A DNA stretch of 64,000 bases, from assembly GCF_001644225.1 (NCBI RefSeq), contig NZ_LSTV01000005.1, positions 336,387-400,386 of the forward strand, in the 5' to 3' direction. The stretch is from Microbacterium oleivorans (GTDB taxonomy: Bacteria; Actinomycetota; Actinomycetes; Actinomycetales; Microbacteriaceae). Below, piece after piece: positions 1 through 11,363 of this stretch; position 1 is the first letter of the stretch, and every line of letters starts with the position of its first letter. The notes beneath the pieces were generated by a model. The model saw only the letters and a program-made list of their open reading frames with translations. It searched no databases and was not told the DNA's origin. Both the position numbers and the translations under genes were made by a program.

Positions 1-801
1 GAGGCCCGCCGAGCTGCCGGCGCCCTGCTGGGCGGCGGTCGTCAGGAAGCCCTCGTTGAACGGCTGGATGGCGGCGAAGTCCGTGAGGTCCTGAGCGGCG
101 CGCGTCCAGCACTCGTCGCTGAAGTCCTTGGAGTCGCCGGTCTCCTCGATCACCTGGGGGCTGCACTCGCGAAGGGCGAAGAAGTAGTACCAGTGAGCGG
201 CGGGCCAGGCATCCTTCGCGCCGAGGGCGATCGGGGCGATCCCGGTGCCCTTCAGGTCCTCGACCGCGGCCTTCAGGTCGTCGATCGTGCTCGGGTTCTC
301 GGCGATGCCGGCCGCGTCGAAGGCGTCCTGGCTGTAGAAGAAGCCGCCGGGGAGGACGGAGAGGGGCATGGCCCATACCTTGTCCTGATAGGTCTCCGCG
401 GCGAACGAACCCTCCGACACCTCGCTGCGGACGTCGTCCGAGATCAGGTCCGTGAGGTCCATCAGCTGGCCCGCGTTCACCATCGCGGTCATCTTGCCGC
501 CGCCGCGCTGCAGGAAGATGTCGGGCGGGTCGCCCGCGTTAAGTGCCGTCTGCAGCTTGCCGTCCATGTCCTCGTTCTGAACGGACTGCATCGTGATCGT
601 GACGCCCTCGTTCTCGGCCTCGAAGGCCGCGATCGCGTCCTTCCAGAACTGCTGACCGGGGCCGGTGGTCGAGTTCTGCCACAGCGTCATCTCGACGTCG
701 CCGCTCCCGCTGCCGCCGCCGGTGCCTGCCGAACATGCGCTGAGCGCGAGGGTCGCCGCCGCGAAGGCCGCGAGTCCCACTGCGAACCGTCTGGTCCTCA
801 T
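1..801 (-). CDS. Sugar ABC transporter substrate-binding lipoprotein (5' part only)
   Basis: This is the start of an extracellular solute-binding protein that captures a sugar outside the membrane for an ABC importer. The ATG at 801 is followed by an arginine-rich n-region, a hydrophobic stretch and the lipobox LALSAC, so the mature protein is a lipid-anchored lipoprotein. A Gly/Ser linker and the MTLWQNSTTGP segment typical of family 1 solute-binding proteins follow. GGAGATT lies 8-10 nt upstream as ribosome binding site. About 267 codons are visible and the C-terminus lies beyond base 1. The gene diverges from a LacI regulator and an operator overlaps its -35 box, so it is probably inducible by its sugar. 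The substrate cannot be read from the sequence. Confidence 0.88.
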   Translation of the reverse strand, partial: MRTRRFAVGLAAFAAATLALSACSAGTGGGSGSGDVEMTLWQNSTTGPGQQFWKDAIAAFEAENEGVTITMQSVQNEDMDGKLQTALNAGDPPDIFLQRGGGKMTAMVNAGQLMDLTDLISDDVRSEVSEGSFAAETYQDKVWAMPLSVLPGGFFYSQDAFDAAGIAENPSTIDDLKAAVEDLKGTGIAPIALGAKDAWPAAHWYYFFALRECSPQVIEETGDSKDFSDECWTRAAQDLTDFAAIQPFNEGFLTTAAQQGAGSSAGL

Positions 802-882
802 GTGATCACCAATCTCCTCATTGAGTGCACGCTCGGTCATCGAGGTGCGGGTGGTCCCGGCGGTGCGTGCCGGGTTCGCTCC

Positions 883-911
883 AGTGTCGGAATTGTTGTC
901 GCCGACGTCAA
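883..911 (-). promoter_or_regulatory. Promoter of the sugar-binding lipoprotein gene
   Basis: On the minus strand TTGACG (906-911) is followed after 17 nt by GACACT (883-888). This puts the transcript start near 876 and gives a leader of about 75 nt. The -35 box lies inside the edge of the palindromic operator, consistent with repression by the divergent LacI protein. Confidence 0.55.
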
Positions 912-929
912 ACGTTTTCGAAAATGTTT
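910..929. promoter_or_regulatory. LacI-type operator
   Basis: A 20-bp palindrome whose core is AACGTTTTCGAAAATGTT with a central CG and a single mismatched pair. It has the size and central CpG of LacI/GalR operators. It overlaps the -35 box of the lipoprotein gene (906-911) and lies just upstream of the -10 hexamer TACGCT (940-945) of the regulator gene, so one site could control both directions. Confidence 0.75.
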
Positions 930-952
930 TCCATGGGGCTACGCTTCGAGGC

Positions 953-1975
953 ATGCGCAGGCGCACCACCATCCACGACGTCGCCGCGGCGGCCGGTGTG
1001 TCGGTCGCCACGGTCTCCAAAGCGGTCAACGGTCGCTACGGGGTCGCGCCGGCGACCGTGCAGCGCGTCCTCGGCGCGGTCGAGGAGCTCGGCTACGAGT
1101 CGAGCCTGGTCGCGAGCAGCATGCGCGCGCGTCGGACGGGGGTCGTCGGGGTGCTCGTGGCGGACTTCGAGCCGTTCTCGGCGGAGGTGCTCAAGGGCGT
1201 CGGGGCGGCGCTGCGCGACTCGCGCCTGGACCTGCTCGCCTACAGCGGATCGCGGCAGGTGTCGAGCCAGGGGTGGGAACGGCGATCGCTCAGCCGGTTG
1301 AGCGGGACGCTCGTCGACGGCGTGATCATGGTGACGCCGACCGTCGTCAACGTGACCGCCGAGGTGCCGGTCGTGGCGATCGACCCGCACACCGGTCCAG
1401 CGGACCTGCCCACCGTCGAGTCCGACAGCTACGCGGGCGCCCGGCACGCGGTGGCCTACCTCCTGTCGCTCGGGCATCGGCGGATCGGTTTCGTGGCCGG
1501 CCGCCCCGATCTCCGCTCGTCGATGCTGCGCGAAGGCGGGTACCGCCGCGCGCTCGAGGACGCCCGTATCCCGTTCGATCCGAGTCTCGTCGGCGTGGGG
1601 GAGTACGTCGAGGACATCTCCCGCGAGGCCGCCACACGTCTGCTGCGCCGCGTGGATCGGCCGACCGCGGTGTTCGCGGCCAACGACGTCTCGGCCCTGA
1701 CGGTCATCCGCGTCGCCCACGAGCACGGGCTGTCGGTGCCGGGCGATCTGTCGGTCGTCGGGTTCGACGACGTCCCCGACGCGTCGCAGTCCGACCCGGC
1801 GCTCACGACGGTCCGTCAGCCGATGCAGCGCCTCGGCGCCGAGGCCGTGACGATGCTGCTCGAGCTGATGGGCGGGGCGACGCCGGCCGCGACGCACCTG
1901 CGCCTGCCGACGGCGCTCGTGCCGCGGGCGACGACGGCGCCCCCCTCACAGCACGCTCAGAGTGGTTCCCGATAG
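953..1975 (+). CDS. LacI family transcriptional regulator
   Basis: A 340-residue repressor-type protein. The first 50 residues are a LacI helix-turn-helix and hinge (TTIHDVAAAAGVSVATVSKA), followed by a periplasmic-binding-protein-like ligand domain ending near FDDVPDAS and LTTVRQP. I chose the ATG at 953 because the HTH begins directly after it and TACGCT lies 7 nt upstream, the leaderless spacing used by many genes here. An in-frame ATG at 821 would add 44 residues that read through the operator. The divergent sugar-binding lipoprotein gene and the shared palindrome make it the likely local repressor. Its TAG stop is also the first half of the -10 hexamer of the next gene. Confidence 0.92.
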   Translation: MRRRTTIHDVAAAAGVSVATVSKAVNGRYGVAPATVQRVLGAVEELGYESSLVASSMRARRTGVVGVLVADFEPFSAEVLKGVGAALRDSRLDLLAYSGSRQVSSQGWERRSLSRLSGTLVDGVIMVTPTVVNVTAEVPVVAIDPHTGPADLPTVESDSYAGARHAVAYLLSLGHRRIGFVAGRPDLRSSMLREGGYRRALEDARIPFDPSLVGVGEYVEDISREAATRLLRRVDRPTAVFAANDVSALTVIRVAHEHGLSVPGDLSVVGFDDVPDASQSDPALTTVRQPMQRLGAEAVTMLLELMGGATPAATHLRLPTALVPRATTAPPSQHAQSGSR

Positions 1976-1984
1976 CGTCGCAGC

Positions 1985-2668
1985 ATGTCCACTCCGCTCG
2001 ACGAGCAGCAGATCACGGTGTCGGCATCCTCCCTCCGGGCGATGCGCGACGAGTTCCAGCGGTTCCTCATGGAGTACCGGTTCGGGCTGCAGGAGATCGA
2101 GACGAAGATCTCGATCCTCCGCGAGGAGTTCCACGAGATGCACGACTACAACCCGATCGAGCACGTCTCGAGCCGGGTGAAGTCGCCCGACAGCATCGTC
2201 GAGAAGATCCAGCGCCGTGGCATCGAGCCCGACTTCGACTCGGTGCGCGCGCACATCACCGACATCGCCGGCATCCGCATCACCTGCAGTTTCGTGAGCG
2301 ACGTCTACCGGCTGTTCGACCTGCTCACGGCCCAGGACGACATCACGGTGCGCGAGGTCGAGGACTACATCGCGACCCCCAAGGGCAACGGGTACAAGAG
2401 CCTGCACACGATCCTCGAGGTGCCCGTGTACCTCTCGACCGGGCGCGTGGACGTGCCCGTCGAGGTGCAGTTCCGCACGATCGCGATGGACTTCTGGGCG
2501 AGTCTCGAGCACAAGATCTACTACAAGTACGAGCGGCAGGTGCCCGCGCACCTGCTGGGCCAGCTCAAGGACGCCGCCGACGCCGCCGCCGAGCTCGACG
2601 CGCGTATGGCGCGGCTGCACCAGCAGATCCGCGGCGGCGCCGCGTCGGCGCCGACCCGCCTCGTCTGA
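1985..2668 (+). CDS. Small alarmone synthetase (GTP pyrophosphokinase family)
   Basis: A 227-residue RelA/SpoT-type synthetase without hydrolase or TGS/ACT regulatory domains, so a stand-alone small alarmone synthetase making (p)ppGpp from ATP and GTP or GDP. The typical blocks are present: SRVKSPDSIVEKI, DIAGIRITCSF, the NGYKSLH loop and the EVQFRTIAMDFWASLEHK segment. The length fits the YjbM/YwaC class. The start codon lies 6 nt after TAGCGT (1973-1978), whose TAG is the stop codon of the preceding lacI gene, suggesting a leaderless transcript of its own. There is no adjacent toxin or partner. RelQ-like is my best class name, but the exact subfamily is not decided. Confidence 0.9.
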   Translation: MSTPLDEQQITVSASSLRAMRDEFQRFLMEYRFGLQEIETKISILREEFHEMHDYNPIEHVSSRVKSPDSIVEKIQRRGIEPDFDSVRAHITDIAGIRITCSFVSDVYRLFDLLTAQDDITVREVEDYIATPKGNGYKSLHTILEVPVYLSTGRVDVPVEVQFRTIAMDFWASLEHKIYYKYERQVPAHLLGQLKDAADAAAELDARMARLHQQIRGGAASAPTRLV

Positions 2669-2705
2669 CGCCGCCTGCCCCGCGCGGGGGCTGCCCCGGG
2701 TGCTT

Positions 2706-2750
2706 CCCCTGTCGCGAAGTGCAGCCTCGCGCGGCGTGTTGTGACAGGGG
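2706..2750. repeat. 45-bp palindromic intergenic element, copy 1
   Basis: Starts CCCCTGTCGC and ends GTGACAGGGG, forming a perfect outer stem that extends to 2703-2713 against 2743-2753. It shares its length, ends and the GCGGCGTGTTGTGACAGGGG arm with three copies at 43221-43413. It lies between the alarmone synthetase and the next gene. Confidence 0.8.
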
Positions 2751-2787
2751 AAGTGCCGCGCCGGCGCACGATGCGCAGAATGGGACG

Positions 2788-3264
2788 GTGACGGATGCCT
2801 CGACGACCACCGGTCTGCTCGACGCGGCGCGCGCGCGGCTCGCCGGCTCCCCGCGTGAGCGACTGGGGGACTGGGCGGCGAACCGCCGCATCCTCGGCAT
2901 CGGTCGTGCGCCCCGCATCCTCCCGGTCACCGAGGCGTGGCACGTCGGGGTCCTGCTGATCGGCGACGACCGGGTGTTCGCCACGGGAGAGGTCCTGCGC
3001 GCGCGGCACGACGCCGTCCGCGGGTACACCGCCGAAGCCCAGCGGGCGCGCTCCGAGCGCGCCGCGGCGGCCTTCCGCGGCGGGTTCGCCGAGGGCGAGG
3101 TGCTGCACCTCGGATGGACGGAGATGGATGCCGCAGCCGTCGACCGCGGCGAGAGCTCCGGCATCCTGTCCCTCGTGGGCGGCGTGCCGCACGTCGCGTG
3201 GAGCACGACGGGACCGCCGCGGCCGCTCGCGGCATACCTCGACGACATGCTGTCGCTGCGCTGA
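2788..3264 (+). CDS. Conserved hypothetical protein, 158 aa
   Basis: I do not recognise a family. The protein has an N-terminal helix-rich part (LLDAARARLAGSPRERLGDW), then a compact alpha/beta-looking part, an Ala/Arg-rich helix around residues 70-90, and ends PPRPLAAYLDDMLSLR. There is no signal peptide or membrane segment, so it should be cytosolic. The GTG at 2788 is chosen because CAGAAT (2776-2781) lies exactly 6 nt upstream, the leaderless pattern seen elsewhere; upstream in-frame sequence runs through the 45-bp repeat and the alarmone synthetase gene antisense to codon logic. Strong G/C third-position bias supports coding. Confidence 0.7.
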   Translation: MTDASTTTGLLDAARARLAGSPRERLGDWAANRRILGIGRAPRILPVTEAWHVGVLLIGDDRVFATGEVLRARHDAVRGYTAEAQRARSERAAAAFRGGFAEGEVLHLGWTEMDAAAVDRGESSGILSLVGGVPHVAWSTTGPPRPLAAYLDDMLSLR

Positions 3265-3277
3265 CCTGTCAAGGGCC

Positions 3278-3291
3278 CGTGACCGGTCACG
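3278..3291. promoter_or_regulatory. Palindrome in the glgX promoter
   Basis: A perfect 14-bp palindrome CGTGACCGGTCACG. It lies between TGTCAAG (3267-3273) and a -10-like TAGTGT (3301-3306) upstream of glgX. The position suits an operator. No regulator for it is encoded nearby. Confidence 0.4.
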
Positions 3292-3333
3292 CCCCCTGGG
3301 TAGTGTGGCCTTCCACCTATCACGGGAGTTCGC

Positions 3334-5543
<2,210 letters not shown>

Positions 5544-5544
<1 letters not shown>

Positions 5545-7892
5545 TGACCGGGCGACGGAGCACTCCCCGGTCGACGTACCGGCTGCAGATCCGCAAGGGT
5601 TTCGACCTGGATGCCGCGGCCGAGCTCACCGACTACCTGCGCGACCTCGGCGTCGACTGGGCCTACCTGTCGCCGATCCTGCAGGCGACGAGCGGCTCGG
5701 ACCACGGCTACGACGTGACCGATCCGACCGTCGTCGACCCCGACCGGGGCGGCCCGGAGGGTCTGCAGCGGTTCGCCGACGCCGCTCGCGCGGCGGACCT
5801 CGGCATCCTCATCGACATCGTGCCGAACCATCAGGGCGTGTCCGCCCCGCGGGAGAACCCGTGGTGGTGGGACGTGCTGCGGCGCGGTCAGGACTCGCCG
5901 CACGCGGCGGCGTTCGACATCAACTGGGCGCTCGGCGGGCGGTTGCGGCTGCCGGTGCTGGGTCGTGAGCTCGAGCAGGCGATCGACGACGGCGAGATCG
6001 AGGTCGACGCCGCAGCGGGAGTCGTGCGGTACTTCGACCACGAGTTCCCGCTGGCCGACGGCACCGATGAGGGCGACGTGCGCGACGTGCTCGCCCGGCA
6101 GCACTATGAGCTGCTGTTCTGGCGGCGCGGCGACGCGGAGCTCAACTACCGGCGCTTCTTCGCCGTGACGACGCTCGCGGGTGTGCGCGTCGAGGACCCG
6201 GCTGTCTTCGACGCTTCGCACGTCGAGATCGTGCGGTGGATCCGAGAGGGCCTCGCCGACGGCTTGCGGGTCGACCACCCCGACGGCCTGGCCGACCCGG
6301 GCGGATACCTCGACCTGCTGGCGGATGCCACCGGTGGCGCGTACGTGCTCGTCGAGAAGATCCTCGAGCACGGTGAGGAGCTGCCCGCGTGGTGGGCGAC
6401 CGACGGCACGACCGGGTACGACGCGATGGCGGTGCTCGACCGTGTACTGATCGATCCGGCCGGCGAGCAGGCGCTGACCGAGCTCGACGCCCGGCTGCGG
6501 GGCGGCCAGGACGCCGACTACGCCGACATGATGCACGAGGCGAAGCTCGCCTGGGCGACCGACGGGCTGCACGCCGAGGTGCTGCGGCTCGCGGCCCTCG
6601 TGCCTGCCGCCGAGCGCGGCGGAGCGTCGGACGAGCAGTGGCTCGACGCGCTCGCCGAGCTGCTCGCGGCGTTCCCGGTGTACCGCGCGTACCTGCCGGC
6701 GGGGGCCGAGGAGCTCGACGCGGCGGTCGCGCTGGCGTCGGGGCGGCGCCCCGAGCTCGCCGCCGCGTTCGAGGCGATCGCGGCCCGGCTGGTCGCGGAG
6801 CCCGAGGCGGAGTTCACGCGACGGTTCATGCAGACGACCGGTCCCGTCATGGCGAAGGGCGTCGAGGACACGACCTTCTACCGGTTCACCCGACTGGGCA
6901 CGCTCACCGAGGTGGGCGGGGACCCGACGGAGTGGGCGGTGGATGCCGAGGGGTTCCACGCGGCATCCGCTCATCGTCAGGCGGCGTGGCCCGCGGCGAT
7001 GACGTCGCTGTCGACGCACGATACGAAGCGCAGCGAGGACGTGCGTGCACGGTTGTCGGTGCTCGCCGAGATGCCGGAGCGGTGGGCCGACGTGCTCGGC
7101 GCGCTGCGCGAGGTCTCGTCCACGGGTGACGGACCGTTCGACAACCTGCTGTGGCAGGCGATCGTGGGGGCGTGGCCCGCGTCGCGCGAGCGGCTGCACG
7201 CGTACGCCGAGAAGGCGTCGCGCGAAGCCGGGAACAGCACGACCTGGTCGGAGCCCGACGAGGCGTTCGAAGAGAAGATGCACCACCTCGTCGACGCCGC
7301 CTTCGGCGATGCGCGGGCCATCGTCGAAGGGTTCGTCGACGAGATCGCGCCGCTCGGCCGGTCGAATTCGCTGTCGCTGAAGCTGCTGCAGCTGGCGGGA
7401 CCTGGCGTGCCCGATGTCTACCAGGGCACCGAGCTGTGGGACCACTCGCTCGTCGATCCCGACAATCGCCGCGAGGTCGACTTCGCAGAGCGTCGCCGGC
7501 TTCTCGCGCGTCTCGACGAGGGATGGATGCCGCCGGTCGACGGCTCGGGCGCGGCGAAGCTGCTCGTGGTGTCGCGCGCGCTGCGGCTGAAGCGCGACCA
7601 CCCGGAGCTGTTCACGCGGTACACGCCGATGGCGGCGGTGGGCGAGGCCGCCGACCACACGGTCGCGTTCGACCGCGGCGGAGTCGTCGCGGTGGCGACG
7701 CGCCTGCCCGCCGGTCTCGCCGCGCGCGGCGGCTGGGGCGACACCGAGCTGCTGACCCGCACGGGCGCGATGGTCGACGTGCTGACCGGCCGACGTGTCG
7801 AGGGTGGGCGCGTGCGCCTGGCCGATCTGCTGGACACCTATCCCGTCGCGCTGCTGGCGCCGACGGATGTCATCGAGGGGAACGCATCGTGA
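5544..7892 (+). CDS. treY: Maltooligosyl trehalose synthase TreY
   Basis: A 782-residue intramolecular transglycosylase that converts the reducing-end alpha-1,4 link of a maltodextrin into an alpha,alpha-1,1 link. The N-terminus [36 protein letters not shown] is characteristic of TreY. Catalytic candidates are Asp244 in [11 protein letters not shown] and Glu271 in VLVEKIL, and the C-terminal half has the long insertion typical of the family, including [21 protein letters not shown] and the preceding stop share an A (TGATG), and its own stop overlaps treZ, so translation is probably coupled. The product is the substrate of TreZ. Confidence 0.96.
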
Positions 7893-9607
7893 TCGAGGTC
7901 TGGGCTCCGCGGGTCGAGCGGGTGCGGCTGCGCCGTCCCGGGAAGGACGACGTGGCGATGGTCGCGGCCGGCGACGGCTGGTGGCGCGCCGACGTCGCGC
8001 TCGCGGAAGGCGACGAGTACGGCTTCGTGCTGGGCGACGGCGACGACCTGCGGCCGGATCCCCGGTCGCGGCGGCAGCCGCGCGGAGTGCATGAGGCGTC
8101 GGCGTGGTTCGACGCGGCATCCTTCTCGTGGACGGATGACGCGTGGACGGGGCGTCAGCTCGCTGGCGGGCTGATCTACGAGCTGCACCTGGGGACGTTC
8201 ACACCCGAGGGAACGCTGGATGCCGCGATCGCCCGGTTCGACCACCTGATCGACATCGGGGTGACGCACATCGAGCTGCTGCCCGTGAACGCCTTCAACG
8301 GCACCCACAACTGGGGCTACGACGGTGTGCTGTGGTACGCCGTGCAGGAGACCTACGGCGGGCCGGCCGCTTATCAGCGGTTCGTGGATGCCGCGCACGC
8401 CGGGGGTCTCGCGGTCATCCAGGACGTCGTCTACAACCACCTGGGTCCGAGCGGAAACTACCTGCCGGAGTACGGGCCGTACCTGCGGGACGGGTCGCGG
8501 AACACGTGGGGCGACAGTCTGAACCTGGATGAGGCGGCCGTGCGGTCATTCATCGTGGAGAACGCGCTGATGTGGATGCGGGACTTCCACGTCGACGGTC
8601 TGCGTCTGGACGCCGTGCACGCGCTGCACGAGTCGGGCGCGCAGCCGGTGCACATCCTGCAGGAGATCGCGGAGCGGACCGATGCGCTGAGCGCGCACGT
8701 CGGGCGTCCGTTGACGCTGATCGCAGAGAGCGACATGAACGATCCGGTGATGTTCCTGCCGCGCGAGGCCGACGGGTACGGTCTGACGGCGCAGTGGTCG
8801 GACGACTGGCATCACGCCGTGCACGTCGCTCTGACGGGCGAGACGGTGGGCTACTACGAGGACTTCGCCGATCCGGAGGCGCTGCCGAAGGTGTGGACGA
8901 AGGGCTTCTTCCACGACGGGACGTACTCGTCGTTCCGGGAGCGCGATCACGGCAAGCCGGTGCCCGAGGAGTCGGCATCCTGGCGGCTCGTCACCTACGC
9001 GCAGGATCACGACCAGATCGGCAACCGTGCGGCGGGCGACCGGTTGACGGCGACGCTGTCGACGGATCGGCTGGCGGTGGCGGCGGTGCTGACGCTGACG
9101 GCTCCTGGCACGCCGATGCTGTTCATGGGGGAGGAGTGGGGGGCGTCGACGCCGTGGCAGTTCTTCACGTCGCACCCCGAGCCGGAGCTCGCCGAGGCGA
9201 CCGCGAAGGGACGCATCGAGGAGTTCGTCAAGATGGGCTGGGACGAGAGCATCGTGCCGCATCCGAACGAGCCGGCGACGTTCGAGCGGTCGAAGCTGGA
9301 CTGGTCGGAGCTCGAGGTCGGCGATCACTCGCGGCTGCTGGATCTGTACCGGCGGCTGGCCGAGCTGCGGCGTTCGCGCCCCGAGCTGACGCATCCCGGT
9401 CCGGGTGGGCGGGATGCCGAGGTGCTGCCGACGGCGTCGGGCCACCGGTACGTGCTCCAACGCGGCGGTGCGCGCGTGGTCGTGAACCTGTCGAGCGAGC
9501 CCTGGGACGTGCCGGGCGGCGACGTCTGGATCGCGTCGACCGACCCCGGTCGCGAGGGCGATCGACTCGTCGTCGCGCCGGACTCCGCGGTCGTCATCGG
9601 GGAGTGA
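7889..9607 (+). CDS. treZ: Maltooligosyl trehalose trehalohydrolase TreZ
   Basis: A 572-residue GH13 enzyme that releases trehalose from maltooligosyl trehalose. A short N-terminal beta domain ([17 protein letters not shown]) precedes the barrel. The conserved regions are [16 protein letters not shown], nucleophile Asp241 in [11 protein letters not shown], acid Glu280 in LIAESDMN and [11 protein letters not shown]. The GTG start is chosen because the family N-terminus begins there and because it overlaps the treY stop in GTGA; frames further upstream lie inside treY. It is the last gene of the trehalose operon. Trehalose would serve as compatible solute and, in this group of bacteria, as material for cell-envelope glycolipids (family knowledge). 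Confidence 0.95.
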   Translation: MIEVWAPRVERVRLRRPGKDDVAMVAAGDGWWRADVALAEGDEYGFVLGDGDDLRPDPRSRRQPRGVHEASAWFDAASFSWTDDAWTGRQLAGGLIYELHLGTFTPEGTLDAAIARFDHLIDIGVTHIELLPVNAFNGTHNWGYDGVLWYAVQETYGGPAAYQRFVDAAHAGGLAVIQDVVYNHLGPSGNYLPEYGPYLRDGSRNTWGDSLNLDEAAVRSFIVENALMWMRDFHVDGLRLDAVHALHESGAQPVHILQEIAERTDALSAHVGRPLTLIAESDMNDPVMFLPREADGYGLTAQWSDDWHHAVHVALTGETVGYYEDFADPEALPKVWTKGFFHDGTYSSFRERDHGKPVPEESASWRLVTYAQDHDQIGNRAAGDRLTATLSTDRLAVAAVLTLTAPGTPMLFMGEEWGASTPWQFFTSHPEPELAEATAKGRIEEFVKMGWDESIVPHPNEPATFERSKLDWSELEVGDHSRLLDLYRRLAELRRSRPELTHPGPGGRDAEVLPTASGHRYVLQRGGARVVVNLSSEPWDVPGGDVWIASTDPGREGDRLVVAPDSAVVIGE

Positions 9608-9637
9608 TGCTGCGGCGCCTGCGCCCCGGCATCCGAC

Positions 9638-9677
9638 TGTCAAGAGCTCGCTGCGCCGCGTCGTCGCGACGTACCGT
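9638..9677 (+). promoter_or_regulatory. TGTCAAG...TACCGT promoter-like element
   Basis: TGTCAAG (9638-9644) is followed after 27 nt by TACCGT (9672-9677), which ends 6 nt before the ATG at 9684. The same pair with 26-27 nt spacing stands before glgX and the gene at 28102. Confidence 0.45.
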
Positions 9678-9683
9678 GGCGGC

Positions 9684-10505
9684 ATGATGAGCTCCACCGC
9701 ATCCCGCTCCTCCGACCTGACGCGTCAGATCGTCGTCATCTCGGCGGTGTCGTTCATGATCATCGCCGCGCTGTTCGGCTCGGGCGTCTTCGGCGGTACC
9801 CCGGTGCAGGATCTGCAGGACGGTGCGCTCTCCGCGACCTCGACCGTGCTCGCGCCGGCGAGCTCCGCGTTCTCGATCTGGAGCGTCATCTACACGTTCA
9901 TGATCGCGTACACGGTGTGGCAGGCGCTGCCCTCGCAGCGCGGCAGCGATCGTCAGCGTCGCGTCGGCTACCCGATCGCCCTGACGGCCGTCCTCAACGG
10001 TCTGTGGCTGCTCGCGGCCCAGTACACGACGCTCCTGCTGACCGTCGTGACGATCGTCGCGCTCCTCGTCGCGCTCGGCTGGACCATGCGTCTGCTCGTC
10101 CTGAACCCGCCGCGGACGGTGGCCGAGACGTTCTTCACGGACGTCACCGTGGGGCTCCACCTGGGGTGGGTGACGCTGGCAACGGTCGCCAACACGACAG
10201 CCTGGCTCACGACCGAGGTCGCCCCCGAGTCGTGGGGTCAGGCCGCGAACGCGTGGGGCGTCGCCGTCCTCATCGTCGTCGCCCTCATCGCCGCGGCCAG
10301 CGCGATCGGCACGGGCGGCCGCCTCGCCCCGGCCCTCGCCTCGGCGTGGGGCCTGCTCTGGATCGGCGTCGGCCGCACCGTCAGCGAGCCCCAGTCGACC
10401 CCGATCGCCATCGCGGCGTTCATCGCGGCCGCCGTCGTCGTGCTCGTCCCGATCGCGCTCTGGATCCGCGGACGCCGCGGCGAACTCGCCCTCGCCCGCG
10501 CCTGA
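9684..10505 (+). CDS. TspO/MBR-like integral membrane protein
   Basis: A 273-residue protein with about eight hydrophobic segments. The motif PASSAFSIWSVIYTFMIAYTVWQALP resembles the tryptophan-containing core of tryptophan-rich sensory (TspO/MBR) proteins, and LNGLWLLAAQ and GWVTLATVANTTAW follow the same pattern. It is longer than classical TspO (about 160 residues), with extra membrane segments at the C-terminus. TspO proteins bind porphyrins or similar hydrophobic ligands, but no ligand can be inferred here. The ATG lies 6 nt behind TACCGT, a leaderless arrangement. The assignment is moderate; unclassified membrane protein is the alternative. Confidence 0.6.
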   Translation: MMSSTASRSSDLTRQIVVISAVSFMIIAALFGSGVFGGTPVQDLQDGALSATSTVLAPASSAFSIWSVIYTFMIAYTVWQALPSQRGSDRQRRVGYPIALTAVLNGLWLLAAQYTTLLLTVVTIVALLVALGWTMRLLVLNPPRTVAETFFTDVTVGLHLGWVTLATVANTTAWLTTEVAPESWGQAANAWGVAVLIVVALIAAASAIGTGGRLAPALASAWGLLWIGVGRTVSEPQSTPIAIAAFIAAAVVVLVPIALWIRGRRGELALARA

Positions 10506-10595
10506 CGTCCGCACGGGCGCTGAGGCCGGTGTCGCCTCACGCGGGTCGCGCGTGCACACCCGCCCCACGCGTCGTGCAGGTGCCCCGCGACCGGG

Positions 10596-11321
10596 TCAGA
10601 ACATCGCGGCGAAACGGCGCAACAGGCGCTGCGGCTCTGCGAGGTCGGCCGACAGCACGTGCGCCGCGACGGCGTCGTACTCGTCCGCGTCGAAGTAGCC
10701 GTGGTTGCGGTAGATCGTCATCCGCTCCGTGAAAGCGACCCCGGTCGGCTCGGGGTGGAACTGCGTCGCGTACAGCCGCTCGCCCAGCCGATACGCCTGC
10801 ACCGGGCAGTCGTCGTTCGTGGCGAGCAGCACGGCACCCCCGGGCAACCGCGCGGTGCCCTCCTTGTGCGCCGTCAGCGCGCTGAACTCCGGCGCCAGGT
10901 CGCCGAACAGCGGATCGCGACGACCATCGTCGGTGAGACGGATGCCGGTGGGCCCCGTCCCCTCCGGATAGTCCCGCGTCACCTCGCCGCCCAACGCGCG
11001 CGAGGCGACCCCGATCCCGAAGCACGTGAACAGCGCGGTCGTCCGGCCCGCCGCGGCAGCCTCCGCGACCTCACCGAGGCCCGCCTCGATCCGCCGCTGC
11101 TCCACCGGCTTCGTGTCGGCGGGATCGGTCGTGTTGTACGGGCTCCCGCCCACGACGAACCCGCGCCACCGGGTGAACGCGTCGGCGGGCAGGTCGTCCT
11201 CGACGAGGTTCCACCGCTCGAGCCCGGTCTCGTCCACGCCCATCGCGTGCTGAAACGACGCGTACTCGCCGTCCGCGGCATCCACCTGCGGGCGCACGCA
11301 GAGGTAGACGAGCGGGGCCAT
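10596..11321 (-). CDS. Class I glutamine amidotransferase-like protein
   Basis: A 241-residue GATase1-fold protein, resembling the amidotransferase half of GMP synthase and stand-alone relatives. The nucleophile elbow TCFGIG carries Cys100 and ATQFHPEPTG carries the His-x-Glu part of the triad. An early GFVVGGSPYNTTD loop forms the oxyanion region. No synthetase domain or ammonia-accepting partner is adjacent, so the substrate is unknown; some relatives cleave gamma-glutamyl compounds. The start is supported by TAGACT (11328-11333) 6 nt upstream. It converges with the preceding membrane-protein gene. Confidence 0.85.
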   Translation of the reverse strand: MAPLVYLCVRPQVDAADGEYASFQHAMGVDETGLERWNLVEDDLPADAFTRWRGFVVGGSPYNTTDPADTKPVEQRRIEAGLGEVAEAAAAGRTTALFTCFGIGVASRALGGEVTRDYPEGTGPTGIRLTDDGRRDPLFGDLAPEFSALTAHKEGTARLPGGAVLLATNDDCPVQAYRLGERLYATQFHPEPTGVAFTERMTIYRNHGYFDADEYDAVAAHVLSADLAEPQRLLRRFAAMF

Positions 11322-11363
11322 CCGTCCAGTCTAAATGCCCGGTCGGAGGCCGAACGCCGTGTG

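Noticed and set aside
821..952. N-terminal extension of the first LacI protein to the ATG at 821
   Set aside because: It would translate the operator and promoter region. The family N-terminus starts at 953, with a -10 hexamer 7 nt upstream.
10506..10595. Terminator hairpin (TGAGGC/GCCTCA) after the TspO-like gene
   Set aside because: The stem is only about 6 bp with an irregular extension, which is weak evidence in such GC-rich sequence.
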